NCBI RefSeq assembly: GCF_016864015.1
Contig: NZ_CP045067.1
Coordinates: 593,001-657,000 of the forward strand
Direction of reading: 5' to 3'
From: Lacinutrix sp. WUR7
GTDB taxonomy: Bacteria; Bacteroidota; Bacteroidia; Flavobacteriales; Flavobacteriaceae
Length of the DNA: 64,000 nt
Shown: positions 19,562 through 26,713 of the stretch, piece after piece
Numbering within the stretch: the stretch's first letter is position 1
Layout of the letters: the number at the start of each line of letters is the position of its first letter
The notes under the pieces: model-generated
What the model was told of the DNA's origin: nothing
Database searches by the model: none
The model's input: only the letters and a program-made list of their open reading frames with translations
Program-made: the position numbers and the translations under genes

Positions 19562-19593
19562 TATCTTTAGTTATAATTTTTTATTATAACAAC

Positions 19594-20760
19594 ATGAATT
19601 CCATAACACTAGAACCATTTATACATAATGCAAAAAGTTGTATCGCGATTAAATTTGCTTATAATTTTGAAGTCAAAGAATATATAAAAAAATTTAATGG
19701 TGTGTATTGGACCAAAACACACAGAACATTTTATATTTATTATGACGAGGTTAGACTACAAGAACTAAAAGTTTACATTAAAAAAGAAAACTTACGCCTT
19801 TTAGAAAGTCCTAATAAAAATAGTATTCCACGATACAGCAAAGGTCTCAAAGTAGAGCTAAACCCTTTAAACAAAGAAAAAACGGAAGTCTATAGTCACT
19901 TTTTAGAATTTTTAAAAGGAAAAAGATTTAGCAAGAGTACTATTGCCGCTTATGGAGGTTTTATACTCGAATTTTTACGCTTTACAGACTCAAAACCTGT
20001 CAACGAACTTAATGAAAACGATGTAAGGCATTATATAGAATGGACGGTTGATAAATTAAATTATGCAGTTAGCACACATAGACAAATGGTAAGTGGTTTT
20101 AAGCATTTTGCTTATTTCTACCCTGCATGTTCTATAGATATAGATAAAGTCTATATGCCTAAAAAAGACAAAAAACTTCCAATTGTATTAAGTATAGAAG
20201 AAGTATTTTCCATATTACAAGTAACAAAAAACTTAAAACATCGTACCATTATAGCAATGCTTTATGGCTCTGGATTACGCATAGGAGAAATTATAGATTT
20301 AAAACTTAGTGATTTTGATTTTAGAAGAAAGCAGTTATATGTAAAAAACTCAAAAGGCAGAAAAGACAGATACACTACTATCGCCGAAAGTCTTTTCCCA
20401 TTATTGAAAAATTATCATAATACCTATGCACCAAAACAATATTTTATAGAGAACCCTAAAGGCGGTAAATACACTGCAGGATCTATACGTGCATTTCTTG
20501 CAAGAAACACTAAAGCTGCTGGAATACTAAAACCGGTAACACCACATACTTTACGTCATAGTTATGCCACACATATGTTAGAACAAGGTACAGATATTCG
20601 TTACATACAAGAACTACTAGGCCACAGCAGACCAGAAACCACAATGATTTATACACATGTATCTAGAAAAGATTTACAACAAATAAAGAGCCCTTTGGAT
20701 AATGCAATTAAACAATTATCTTTACAGGATAACGTCAACACAAAACTAACGATATCCTGA
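19594..20760 (+). CDS. Tyrosine recombinase heading an integron-like cassette array
   Basis: 388 residues. The catalytic set of the family is complete: Arg229 (YGSGLRIGEI), a lysine in NSKGRKDR, His318 and Arg321 (HTLRHSYATHML), His344 (LLGHSRPETT) and Tyr353 (MIYTHV). Residues ~95-185 are a SAM-like core-binding domain (FLKGKRFSKSTIAAYGGFILEFLRF). An extra ~90-residue N-terminal domain precedes it. The tail RKDLQQIKSPLDNA resembles the ...SPLD ending of integron integrases, but the extra block those enzymes carry between the catalytic patches is not apparent, so this is not a textbook IntI. The start is ATG 19594; the frame is open further back into pnp, but that would ignore the terminator. 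It reads toward the attI-like point 42 nt beyond its stop. Confidence 0.9.
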   Translation: MNSITLEPFIHNAKSCIAIKFAYNFEVKEYIKKFNGVYWTKTHRTFYIYYDEVRLQELKVYIKKENLRLLESPNKNSIPRYSKGLKVELNPLNKEKTEVYSHFLEFLKGKRFSKSTIAAYGGFILEFLRFTDSKPVNELNENDVRHYIEWTVDKLNYAVSTHRQMVSGFKHFAYFYPACSIDIDKVYMPKKDKKLPIVLSIEEVFSILQVTKNLKHRTIIAMLYGSGLRIGEIIDLKLSDFDFRRKQLYVKNSKGRKDRYTTIAESLFPLLKNYHNTYAPKQYFIENPKGGKYTAGSIRAFLARNTKAAGILKPVTPHTLRHSYATHMLEQGTDIRYIQELLGHSRPETTMIYTHVSRKDLQQIKSPLDNAIKQLSLQDNVNTKLTIS

Positions 20761-20802
20761 TCTATTTACGGGATATAATCAATAAATGTGATGATATAAC
20801 AC

Positions 20803-20810
20803 GTTGGCAA
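20803..20810 (+). other. attI-like cassette entry point (GTTGGCAA)
   Basis: GTTGGCAA, 42 nt after the recombinase stop, is the exact inverse of TTGCCAAC at 25083-25090, where the first attC-like site begins. In an integron the junction G|TT marks the left edge of the newest cassette. The 42 nt between the stop codon and this point contain a loose GATATCC/GGGATAT inverted repeat. Assignment depends on the array interpretation. Confidence 0.6.
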
Positions 20811-20855
20811 TAATTTTGACCCGTCCTGAAATAAGGCTACATAATTTTAAACATT

Positions 20856-21227
20856 ATGTATAGAAATGACAAAGTAATTAGACGTTACAGTGAGCCTTTT
20901 AAATTAAAAATTTTAGCCGAACTTACAATCGGAAAACACACAAAGAGTGAACTTTGTAAACTCTACTCTATTGCACCTACAACAGTAAACGTGTGGATTA
21001 AAAAGTATAATCGTAAAGACTTAATGAACACCAGAGTAAAAGTGGAAACAAAAGACGAAATATCTAGAATAAAAGCACTTCAAAAAGAGGTTGAACAACT
21101 TAAAAAACTACTACTTAAAAAGGATCTCGATGCTATGGTACAGGATTGTTATCTTGAAGTAGCAGCTGAAGATCTTGGTTATAAATCAGTTAATGAACTA
21201 AAAAAAAAGCTAAGTATAAAGCCTTAA
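20856..21227 (+). CDS. IS3-family transposase OrfA
   Basis: 123 residues. N-terminal helix-turn-helix (YSEPFKLKILAELTIGKHTKSELCKLYSIAPTTVNVWIKKY) for binding the IS ends, then a leucine-zipper-like coiled coil (ISRIKALQKEVEQLKKLLLKK) used for multimerisation. The last part contains the A9G run at 21200-21209, where a fraction of ribosomes should shift into the OrfB frame. Confidence 0.93.
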   Translation: MYRNDKVIRRYSEPFKLKILAELTIGKHTKSELCKLYSIAPTTVNVWIKKYNRKDLMNTRVKVETKDEISRIKALQKEVEQLKKLLLKKDLDAMVQDCYLEVAAEDLGYKSVNELKKKLSIKP

Positions 21228-22078
21228 GTAAAGCTAAAAAAAGATCTAAGGGATTTGCTTCTTTAACAACTATAACCCATTGTTTTGGACTTAAACGCAA
21301 TGCTTATTACAAGCATAAAAACAGAGCTGATAAGCGTTTAAAACTAGAACAACAGATTATAGATATTGTTAGAAAAAGACGCAAATCCCTTCCTAGAGAA
21401 GGTGTTCGCAAACTTACCAGGTCCTTAGATAAAGAGTTTGTTAAAGCTAACATTAAAGTAGGTAGAGATACACTATTCAAAGTACTTAGGAAATATAATA
21501 TGCTTACACTTAGAAAGAAAACCAGTGCTAGAACTACGAACTCTTATCATCGTTTTTATAAATACAATAACATTATAAAAGACCTAGAAGTTACTAGAGC
21601 GAACCAAGTTTGGGTATCTGATATCACATACATTAGAACCATAAAGGGCTTTTGTTATCTGGCTTTAATAACAGATATGCATTCCAGAAAAATAGTCGGT
21701 TATGACCTAAGTGATAGTTTAGAGTTAAATGGATGTGTAAGAGCGCTTAAGAAGGCAATTTATCAAGCTAAAAACATTAAGCAACTTATTCATCATTCGG
21801 ATAGAGGAATACAGTATTGTAGCAATGTATACACACAAATTCTTAAAAGAAAAAAGATAGATATTAGTATGACTGAAGAAAATCATTGTTACGAAAACGC
21901 AATGGCAGAACGTGTAAATGGAATTTTAAAAGATGAATTTTATTTAGACCAAACCTTTGATAACGTGAGTCACGCAAAGAGAGCTGCAAAAAATGCAATT
22001 AATTTGTACAATGAAGTAAGATTACATTTATCTTTAGATTATAAAACACCAAATATGGTATATAAATTATCAGCTTAA
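21197..22078 (+). CDS. IS3-family transposase OrfB (made as OrfAB by -1 frameshift)
   Basis: Catalytic DDE domain in the -1 frame relative to OrfA, open from just after a TGA at 21194-21196 to 22078. The triad is visible: Asp in VWVSDITYI, Asp in HHSDRGIQY and Glu in ENAMAERVNG, with 35 residues between the last two (D-D-35-E). There is no early start codon; the first ATG (21500) would lose the HTH_21-like segment (LPREGVRKLTRSLDKEF). Translation therefore depends on fusion with OrfA at the slippery site. It is not a pseudogene. Confidence 0.9.
   Translation, partial: TKKKAKYKALSKAKKRSKGFASLTTITHCFGLKRNAYYKHKNRADKRLKLEQQIIDIVRKRRKSLPREGVRKLTRSLDKEFVKANIKVGRDTLFKVLRKYNMLTLRKKTSARTTNSYHRFYKYNNIIKDLEVTRANQVWVSDITYIRTIKGFCYLALITDMHSRKIVGYDLSDSLELNGCVRALKKAIYQAKNIKQLIHHSDRGIQYCSNVYTQILKRKKIDISMTEENHCYENAMAERVNGILKDEFYLDQTFDNVSHAKRAAKNAINLYNEVRLHLSLDYKTPNMVYKLSA
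21203..21209 (+). promoter_or_regulatory. Programmed -1 ribosomal frameshift heptamer A-AAA-AAG
   Basis: Within OrfA the zero-frame codons read CTA AAA AAA AAG, so A_AAA_AAG fits X_XXY_YYZ exactly and moves ribosomes to the OrfB frame. The same heptamer is used by other IS3 elements. Confidence 0.85.
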
Positions 22079-22148
22079 TTCAATTTTAACCTGTAGCCAT
22101 ATTTCAGGACAAGACATTTGAAGAAAAAGCAGACTCTAAAGATTTTTC

Positions 22149-22352
22149 TTATTCAATATACTCTAAAATATCAGCAGGTTGACAATTTAAAGCTTTACAA
22201 ATTGACTCTAAGGTCGAAAAACGAATTGCTTTAGCTTTACCTGACTTCAATATAGATAAGTTTGCTGTAGTTATCCCAATAATTTCAGCTAACTCTTTAC
22301 TCTTCATTTTTCGTTTAGCCAGCATGACATCCAAATTAACTATAATTGCCAT
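22149..22352 (-). CDS. Small Xre/Cro-type HTH regulator
   Basis: 67 residues comprising just a helix-turn-helix domain (MLAKRKMKSKELAEIIGITTANLSILKSGKAKAIRFSTLESICKALNCQPADILEYIE), the compact type common next to DUF2975 membrane proteins. It starts 2 nt after the stop of that upstream gene and is co-transcribed with it. Likely a DNA-binding regulator of this two-gene unit; the target is unknown. Confidence 0.88.
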   Translation of the reverse strand: MAIIVNLDVMLAKRKMKSKELAEIIGITTANLSILKSGKAKAIRFSTLESICKALNCQPADILEYIE

Positions 22353-22354
22353 AC

Positions 22355-22894
22355 TTATATTGTTAAATTATTTTCTTCTTGTAATTGAATACCTTTTTTA
22401 AATACATCAATATACAGATATACTATTATACCCACACAACCGTGAATGAAAATCATAATAAGTTCTTCTTCAATATTTTCATTTTTTTGTTTTAAAGAAC
22501 TATACAAAACAACCAAAATATTTATAGCTAAAGGAATAAGATTTAACCTGAAAAATATAATAAGTTTTTTTAATGATTCCTTATTAAATAAATTATTTTT
22601 TGTGAAAATTTGAAAAAAATCTTTTAGTGTATAAAAATAGATGGAGTAAAACAACAACCACAGCCACATAAATAATATACTGTAAGAGAAATTATAAGAA
22701 AAAACGGCATTAATGAAAGGTATTGTAATCTGAGCGTTAAAATTTTCATTACCCTCTAAAACAGCAACAAAAGGCATATCAAAACCAAAGTATTTTTCTA
22801 AAAAAGATAATATAGACAGTAGGAATATAAAAACAAAACAAGTACTAAACACATAAAAAAAAGCTTGTGCACATTTAGATATAATTTTTTTCAT
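22355..22894 (-). CDS. DUF2975-type membrane protein paired with HTH regulator
   Basis: 179 residues with four hydrophobic segments (AFFYVFSTCFVFIFLLSILSF; YSILFMWLWLLFYSIYFYTL; LIIFFRLNLIPLAINILVVLY; IMIFIHGCVGIIVYLYIDVF) and the typical C-terminal FKKGIQLQEENNLTI that leads into the HTH gene. Function of the family is not established; the gene order membrane protein then Xre regulator is conserved in many bacteria. Part of cassette 1 and read against the array direction. Confidence 0.8.
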   Translation of the reverse strand: MKKIISKCAQAFFYVFSTCFVFIFLLSILSFLEKYFGFDMPFVAVLEGNENFNAQITIPFINAVFSYNFSYSILFMWLWLLFYSIYFYTLKDFFQIFTKNNLFNKESLKKLIIFFRLNLIPLAINILVVLYSSLKQKNENIEEELIMIFIHGCVGIIVYLYIDVFKKGIQLQEENNLTI

Positions 22895-23050
22895 TAATTT
22901 TAAATAATTAGTTGGAAATATAACAAGTTTATAATAATTTTATTTTCTTTAAATCATCATCACTTAAAATTTTAATAGTAATTGATGTTTTTTTTTTAAC
23001 ATTTTACATAATTTGACACCATTTAGCATCCTTTGACTGTAAGAAAAATC

Positions 23051-24967
23051 TTATTTATTTAACCAAACTTTCCTTACTTCCTTTTGTTCTATAGTAGCTT
23101 TATCATTCTCAATTAAAGAAACACTCTTACCGTATGCTTTAGTTAATTTTGTTTTAATCAAAACAGGATTTCCATTACGTTCAAGTTCTAATGAGACATC
23201 TTGTCCTTCTTTCCAAGCATACATACCACCAATAATTTGTTGAGCATTTGCTATGTTTAATTCTACTTCATTTACTTTTTTTATTATATCACCGGCTTGT
23301 ACGCCTTGTGTTTTCCAAAATGAATTATTTAATGCCATGCGAGTGAAAAACATAGCGTTTTTTTCTTCATCTGCGTCAAAAATTATATTCTGTCCTCCAG
23401 CAAAAATGTAGTTTGTAGGAGTTTCAGATTCGACCAAAGCTAAACCAACCATTGCAAAATATTTACTATAATCAATTGGCACATTACCTTCAACATGTGT
23501 TTTTAAAAAATTCCCAATACTTGGATAGGTCATTGCTGTAATTTCGTCTATAAATTTATCATCCATAAAAGGTTTGTTTCTGCCATATTTTGCAGATAAT
23601 TCTTTCATTAATGAAAGTAAACTCCTATTTCCGTTACTTTCTTTGCGTATTAAGATGTCCATGCACATACCTATTAATGCACCTTTCATATAAACATTAT
23701 AATATTGAGATGCATACGGTTCCTCCAATACATTCTCGCTCATTTCAGTAAAACTCAGTGCATCATTTAAGTTTTTAGAATTGTTAATCTTTGACATTAC
23801 GGTATTGTAAAAGGTTGTGTTATCTATTAACCCTTCATATACTTGAAAGTGCTGTGCAAAATACTCAGTTACACCTTCATACATCCAAAGATGCTTTGAA
23901 AATGTTGGATTATTATAATCAAAATAATGAACATCCTCTGAATGTACGGATAATGGAGAAACAATATGAAAAAATTCATGTGCAACAACATCTATTATGG
24001 ATTCTGCCAATTCTTCATTAGATGATGACTCTGGTAATACAACTACTGTTGATGTGTGATGTTCTAATGCACCCATTCCTTTTGGAGAAGTTTCATTTTC
24101 CTCAGATAAATATAAATATATATCGTATCGATTTGTGCTGTTAAGATCTCCTAAATATTGCTTTTGAGCTTGCATCATTTTATATACAGTTTCTTTTTGA
24201 TTTGCAGCTGTATGTACTTTATTTGGAGAATAAACACTTAATCCAATTTTGATATTCCCAACCATAAATTCTTCAACATCTAATTTCCCATACATCATTG
24301 GGTTATCAATAATATCAAAATAACGTGTTGCAAAATAACTGTCTGTTAAATATTGGCCATCAGCACTGATCTTTGTTCCTTTGTTCTTCAAAGATGAAGT
24401 TCTCACAAAATGGGATGGCGAGGTAACATCTAAGGTATATTGGTTGTTTTTTAAAGAATCGAAATAGCCTATAAACCCATGGAGATTTAATACAAAATTA
24501 TCTGTTTCTATATTTGTGCCTGATGGCGAAACTGGGTGTCCTCCACCAATTCCACCACTAGTTTCAGTATCAAAAGTATCGTTAACGTAATATATTAATT
24601 TATCCAATTTTGAAGCTTTTGCAATTGACCAGGTATTCTCATCTAATTTGGTTACAGATAATTCATTCCCCTGATAATCAATCGCTTTTAAATCATCAAT
24701 ATATTTTCCAAAGTCACTAATGGAGTAGGTTCCTTGTATTACTCTTGGCAATCTATAAGTTACTGATTCTGCAGTAAATCGACCAGGGTTAATAGTTACT
24801 GGCACTTTGTCGCCTACTACTGCTGTTAGATCCAATGTTGTTTCAATAGGATTGTTAATTGCTAAATCATTTTTTCTTGGAGTAACAGATACACAGCCAG
24901 ATAGCGATGCAATAAGCGTAAAAAGCACTGGTAAAATTAACACTAATAATATTTTCTTAATTTTCAT
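23051..24967 (-). CDS. M61-family (glycyl aminopeptidase-like) metallopeptidase lipoprotein with PDZ domain
   Basis: 638 residues. The lipoprotein signal ends LSGC (Cys25), so it is anchored in the periplasm or outer membrane. An N-terminal beta domain is followed by the zinc site HEFFH (residues 330-334) with the third ligand Glu364 in WMYEGVTEYF, then a C-terminal PDZ (about 540-610; GVQAGDIIKKVNEVELNIANAQQ). This domain order is that of M61 peptidases. It has its own promoter, unusual for a cassette gene but expected for one in the reverse orientation. Nothing in it looks broken. Confidence 0.92.
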   Translation of the reverse strand: MKIKKILLVLILPVLFTLIASLSGCVSVTPRKNDLAINNPIETTLDLTAVVGDKVPVTINPGRFTAESVTYRLPRVIQGTYSISDFGKYIDDLKAIDYQGNELSVTKLDENTWSIAKASKLDKLIYYVNDTFDTETSGGIGGGHPVSPSGTNIETDNFVLNLHGFIGYFDSLKNNQYTLDVTSPSHFVRTSSLKNKGTKISADGQYLTDSYFATRYFDIIDNPMMYGKLDVEEFMVGNIKIGLSVYSPNKVHTAANQKETVYKMMQAQKQYLGDLNSTNRYDIYLYLSEENETSPKGMGALEHHTSTVVVLPESSSNEELAESIIDVVAHEFFHIVSPLSVHSEDVHYFDYNNPTFSKHLWMYEGVTEYFAQHFQVYEGLIDNTTFYNTVMSKINNSKNLNDALSFTEMSENVLEEPYASQYYNVYMKGALIGMCMDILIRKESNGNRSLLSLMKELSAKYGRNKPFMDDKFIDEITAMTYPSIGNFLKTHVEGNVPIDYSKYFAMVGLALVESETPTNYIFAGGQNIIFDADEEKNAMFFTRMALNNSFWKTQGVQAGDIIKKVNEVELNIANAQQIIGGMYAWKEGQDVSLELERNGNPVLIKTKLTKAYGKSVSLIENDKATIEQKEVRKVWLNK

Positions 24968-24993
24968 TTTATTAATTTTTATATTTTAAGTTG

Positions 24994-25021
24994 CAAACTT
25001 AATAAAATTATTGAATAACAA
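24994..25021 (-). promoter_or_regulatory. M61 peptidase promoter
   Basis: On the minus strand: TTG (complement 25019-25021), 17-nt spacer, TAAGTTTG (complement 24994-25001). It lies 26 nt before the ATG, inside cassette 1. Confidence 0.65.
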
Positions 25022-25082
25022 CAATATATTTCCTTTTATAAATAATTTTAATACATAGAGAAAATTGTAAAGTAAAAAACTT

Positions 25083-25220
25083 TTGCCAACACCGTATAAA
25101 ATTAATTGCTAGCAAATCGCTTACTTACGAAAGTCCAAGCGGACTTTCTTGGTTCGTGTTTTATTTACTAAATTCACTGCTTAAAACACGCAACTAACCT
25201 TATACAACAACGTTAGCTAC
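25083..25220 (+). other. attC-like recombination site A
   Basis: TTGCCAAC (25083-25090) begins it and GTTAGCTAC (25212-25220) ends it. The inner 16-nt arms are GTATAAAATTAATTGC (25094-25109) and GCAACTAACCTTATAC (25190-25205): 13 Watson-Crick pairs plus three positions that are G-T wobbles on the bottom strand but A-C mismatches on the top. At the tip is the hairpin GAAAGTCC-AAGC-GGACTTTC, with a further CGTGTTTT/AAAACACG stem. Confidence 0.72.
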
Positions 25221-25597
25221 AATTACTCGGAAAAATTACCAACCAAAATTCTGCCAAGCTTTACGCTGAAAAAACCACTCAAAATCGGAATCAAATATTA
25301 CGGAATTATTTACTCGTCTGCTGAATTTACTCTTGCGGAATTTAACTAGTTGCGGAATAACCACTCCAACGGAATTAAAAAAACAAGATCACTTTTCGGA
25401 CTTCACTCAGAATTGAGCAATTCAGCGGAATAGAAAAAAAGCGTACTTACTCGAATGTCTCGTAAAAGTAGCTAACAACGCATAAAAAAAATTGCTATAT
25501 TTAGAACTAATTTTAAAGTCGTTGCTCTTTTGCTACTTCTGATTTTCCTACGGAAAATCCTCGCTCGCAAAAACGCAACTATTTTTATACAAGACCG
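25213..25597. mobile_element. Cassette 2, no recognisable gene
   Basis: 385 bp including site B. The ~250 bp before site B have no frame of 60 codons and no promoter that I can see. The short word CGGAAT occurs six times. It may be a non-coding or regulatory cassette, or the remains of a gene. Confidence 0.6.
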
Positions 25598-25605
25598 TTA
25601 TATAC
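25468..25605 (+). other. attC-like recombination site B
   Basis: GTAGCTAAC (25468-25476) to GTTATATAC (25597-25605). Arms GCATAAAAAAAATTGC (25480-25495) and GCAACTATTTTTATAC (25575-25590): two of the three imperfect positions become G-T wobbles on the bottom strand only. Tip hairpin GATTTTCC-TAC-GGAAAATC. The interior is nearly the same as site C. Confidence 0.75.
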
Positions 25606-26061
25606 AATTGCTCTGAAATTGTAACTCCTAATAAAACCGAATTACTAAAATCATAATTCATCGGAATTTTTTCTTACTCAAACTTTGAATTTGAAAACAA
25701 ACTCTGAATCTCACTCAAACGGAATTTTAGCTTGTTTGTGAAAACTGAATATAATACTGATTTTACTTCCGCGAAAATATCACTCAAATGGAAAATCACT
25801 TATGCGGAAAAAAGCCTGGTTTTCTTTCCGCGATTTTTTTGAGTTTTAAGAAATTAAATCCAACTCTAAAAATCTTGGAAAACTATTTCGGAATTTTTTC
25901 AAAACGCTCTCACTCTACTCTATCGCAAAAGTATATAACAACGCATAAAAAAAATTGCTATATTTAGAACTAAATTTAAAGATCGTTGCTCTTTTGCTAC
26001 ATCTGATTTTCCTACGGAAAATCCTCGCACACAAAAACGCAACTCTTTTTATACAACCACG
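25598..26061. mobile_element. Cassette 3, no recognisable gene
   Basis: 464 bp including site C. The ~325 bp ahead of site C hold no long reading frame; a 60-codon minus-strand frame runs through the attC itself and is not credible. Contains repeated CGGAATT like cassette 2. Confidence 0.6.
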
Positions 26062-26070
26062 TTGTAGCAC
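25931..26070 (+). other. attC-like recombination site C
   Basis: GTATATAAC (25931-25939) to GTTGTAGCAC (26061-26070). Arms GCATAAAAAAAATTGC (25943-25958) and GCAACTCTTTTTATAC (26039-26054): all three imperfect positions are G-T wobbles on the bottom strand. Same tip hairpin as site B. Confidence 0.75.
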
Positions 26071-26074
26071 ATTT

Positions 26075-26713
26075 ATGAAAACCGCAATCCAATTCATATT
26101 AATTCTTATTTTAAGCTCTTGTGCTTCTAAAAAAAGTATAGAGCGAAAGGTAATAACGGAATATAATTTTCAGAATATAACGGAAAGCTTTGATGCGAAA
26201 AAAATAAATTACATCGGACTTAAAAAATATTGTGTAGGCGGAATTCGGATTGAAATGCCGAATGAAAAAGATTGCAAAAATTGTTATTCCGAATATGACA
26301 TTTATATTTTTTGGACTATAAAAGGAAAATCATATGTCCAAAAATTTGATAATTGTAGTGAGTTTAATATTGTGGAGATTTTAGATTTTAAAGCAAATGA
26401 ATTTCTAAAAAAGAACACGTTGGAATTACAAACGGGAAAAGTTGGAAATTATAAAATTGACCAAGAAACATTTTCTTCAGTTTCTCATTCTTGCTTTCGG
26501 AATTATATTATCAATGACGGAAAAACAAAATATCAAAACGAATTTGACATTTATAATTTAACTGGAGAAAACGAAAACCTGAACTTCAAATCAAATAATG
26601 AATTAAAAATCATACAATTAGACAATAAATTGAATAAGATTATAAAAAGATTGGAAAACGAAAATCAATTTGAACGGAATAAAAAAACGTGCTACAACAC
26701 CCGTATAAAATAA
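26075..26713 (+). CDS. Cassette-borne lipoprotein of unknown function
   Basis: 212 residues, unrecognised. The lipoprotein signal MKTAIQFILILILSSC puts Cys16 as the lipid anchor. The rest is polar and lysine/asparagine-rich, with cysteines in KYCVGGIRIEMPNEKDCKNCYSEY and further on (DNCSEF, SHSCFRNY). I chose the ATG at 26075, five bases after the end of the attC-like site C, rather than an upstream frame through that site. The coding sequence ends inside the next attC (its last residues TCYNTRIK come from it), a packing familiar from integron cassettes. It has no evident promoter of its own. Confidence 0.75.
   Translation: MKTAIQFILILILSSCASKKSIERKVITEYNFQNITESFDAKKINYIGLKKYCVGGIRIEMPNEKDCKNCYSEYDIYIFWTIKGKSYVQKFDNCSEFNIVEILDFKANEFLKKNTLELQTGKVGNYKIDQETFSSVSHSCFRNYIINDGKTKYQNEFDIYNLTGENENLNFKSNNELKIIQLDNKLNKIIKRLENENQFERNKKTCYNTRIK

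Larger units (their letters stand above)
20821..22112 (+). mobile_element. IS3-family insertion sequence, apparently intact
   Basis: About 1.29 kb. Terminal inverted repeats GTCCTGAAATAAGGCTACA (left, from 20823) and GTCCTGAAATATGGCTACA (right, read inward from 22110) match at 18 of 19 positions. If the ends are taken two bases further out, GAC flanks both sides (20818-20820 and 22113-22115) as a 3-bp target duplication, but the two outermost bases then disagree (CC versus TT). It encodes OrfA and OrfB in overlapping frames. It sits 10 bp inside the first cassette, next to the attI-like point. Confidence 0.88.

Noticed and set aside
19375-19593. Open frame extending the recombinase 73 codons upstream
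   Set aside because: It overlaps the end of pnp and its terminator and has non-family sequence. The ATG at 19594 gives a coherent protein.
21228-21499. IS transposase as a pseudogene because OrfA and OrfB are in different frames
   Set aside because: The -1 offset and A_AAA_AAG heptamer are the normal expression strategy of IS3 elements, and OrfB is open back to the slippery site.
20818-22115. Firm 3-bp target duplication (GAC) of the IS
   Set aside because: It requires IS ends with mismatched outermost bases (CC/TT), so it is given as possible only.
25083-26070. The three structured sites as ordinary terminators or as a CRISPR array
   Set aside because: They lack T-runs after the stems and are ~138 bp with 250-320-bp unique interiors between them. 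The cassette-specific boundary pairing has no explanation under either model.
25955-26074. Upstream extension of the cassette 4 lipoprotein frame
   Set aside because: These 40 codons lie in attC-like site C and would destroy the lipoprotein signal peptide. The ATG at 26075 begins it exactly.
25915-26097. 60-codon minus-strand frame across attC-like site C
   Set aside because: It coincides with a structured non-coding site whose near copy (site B) does not keep the frame.
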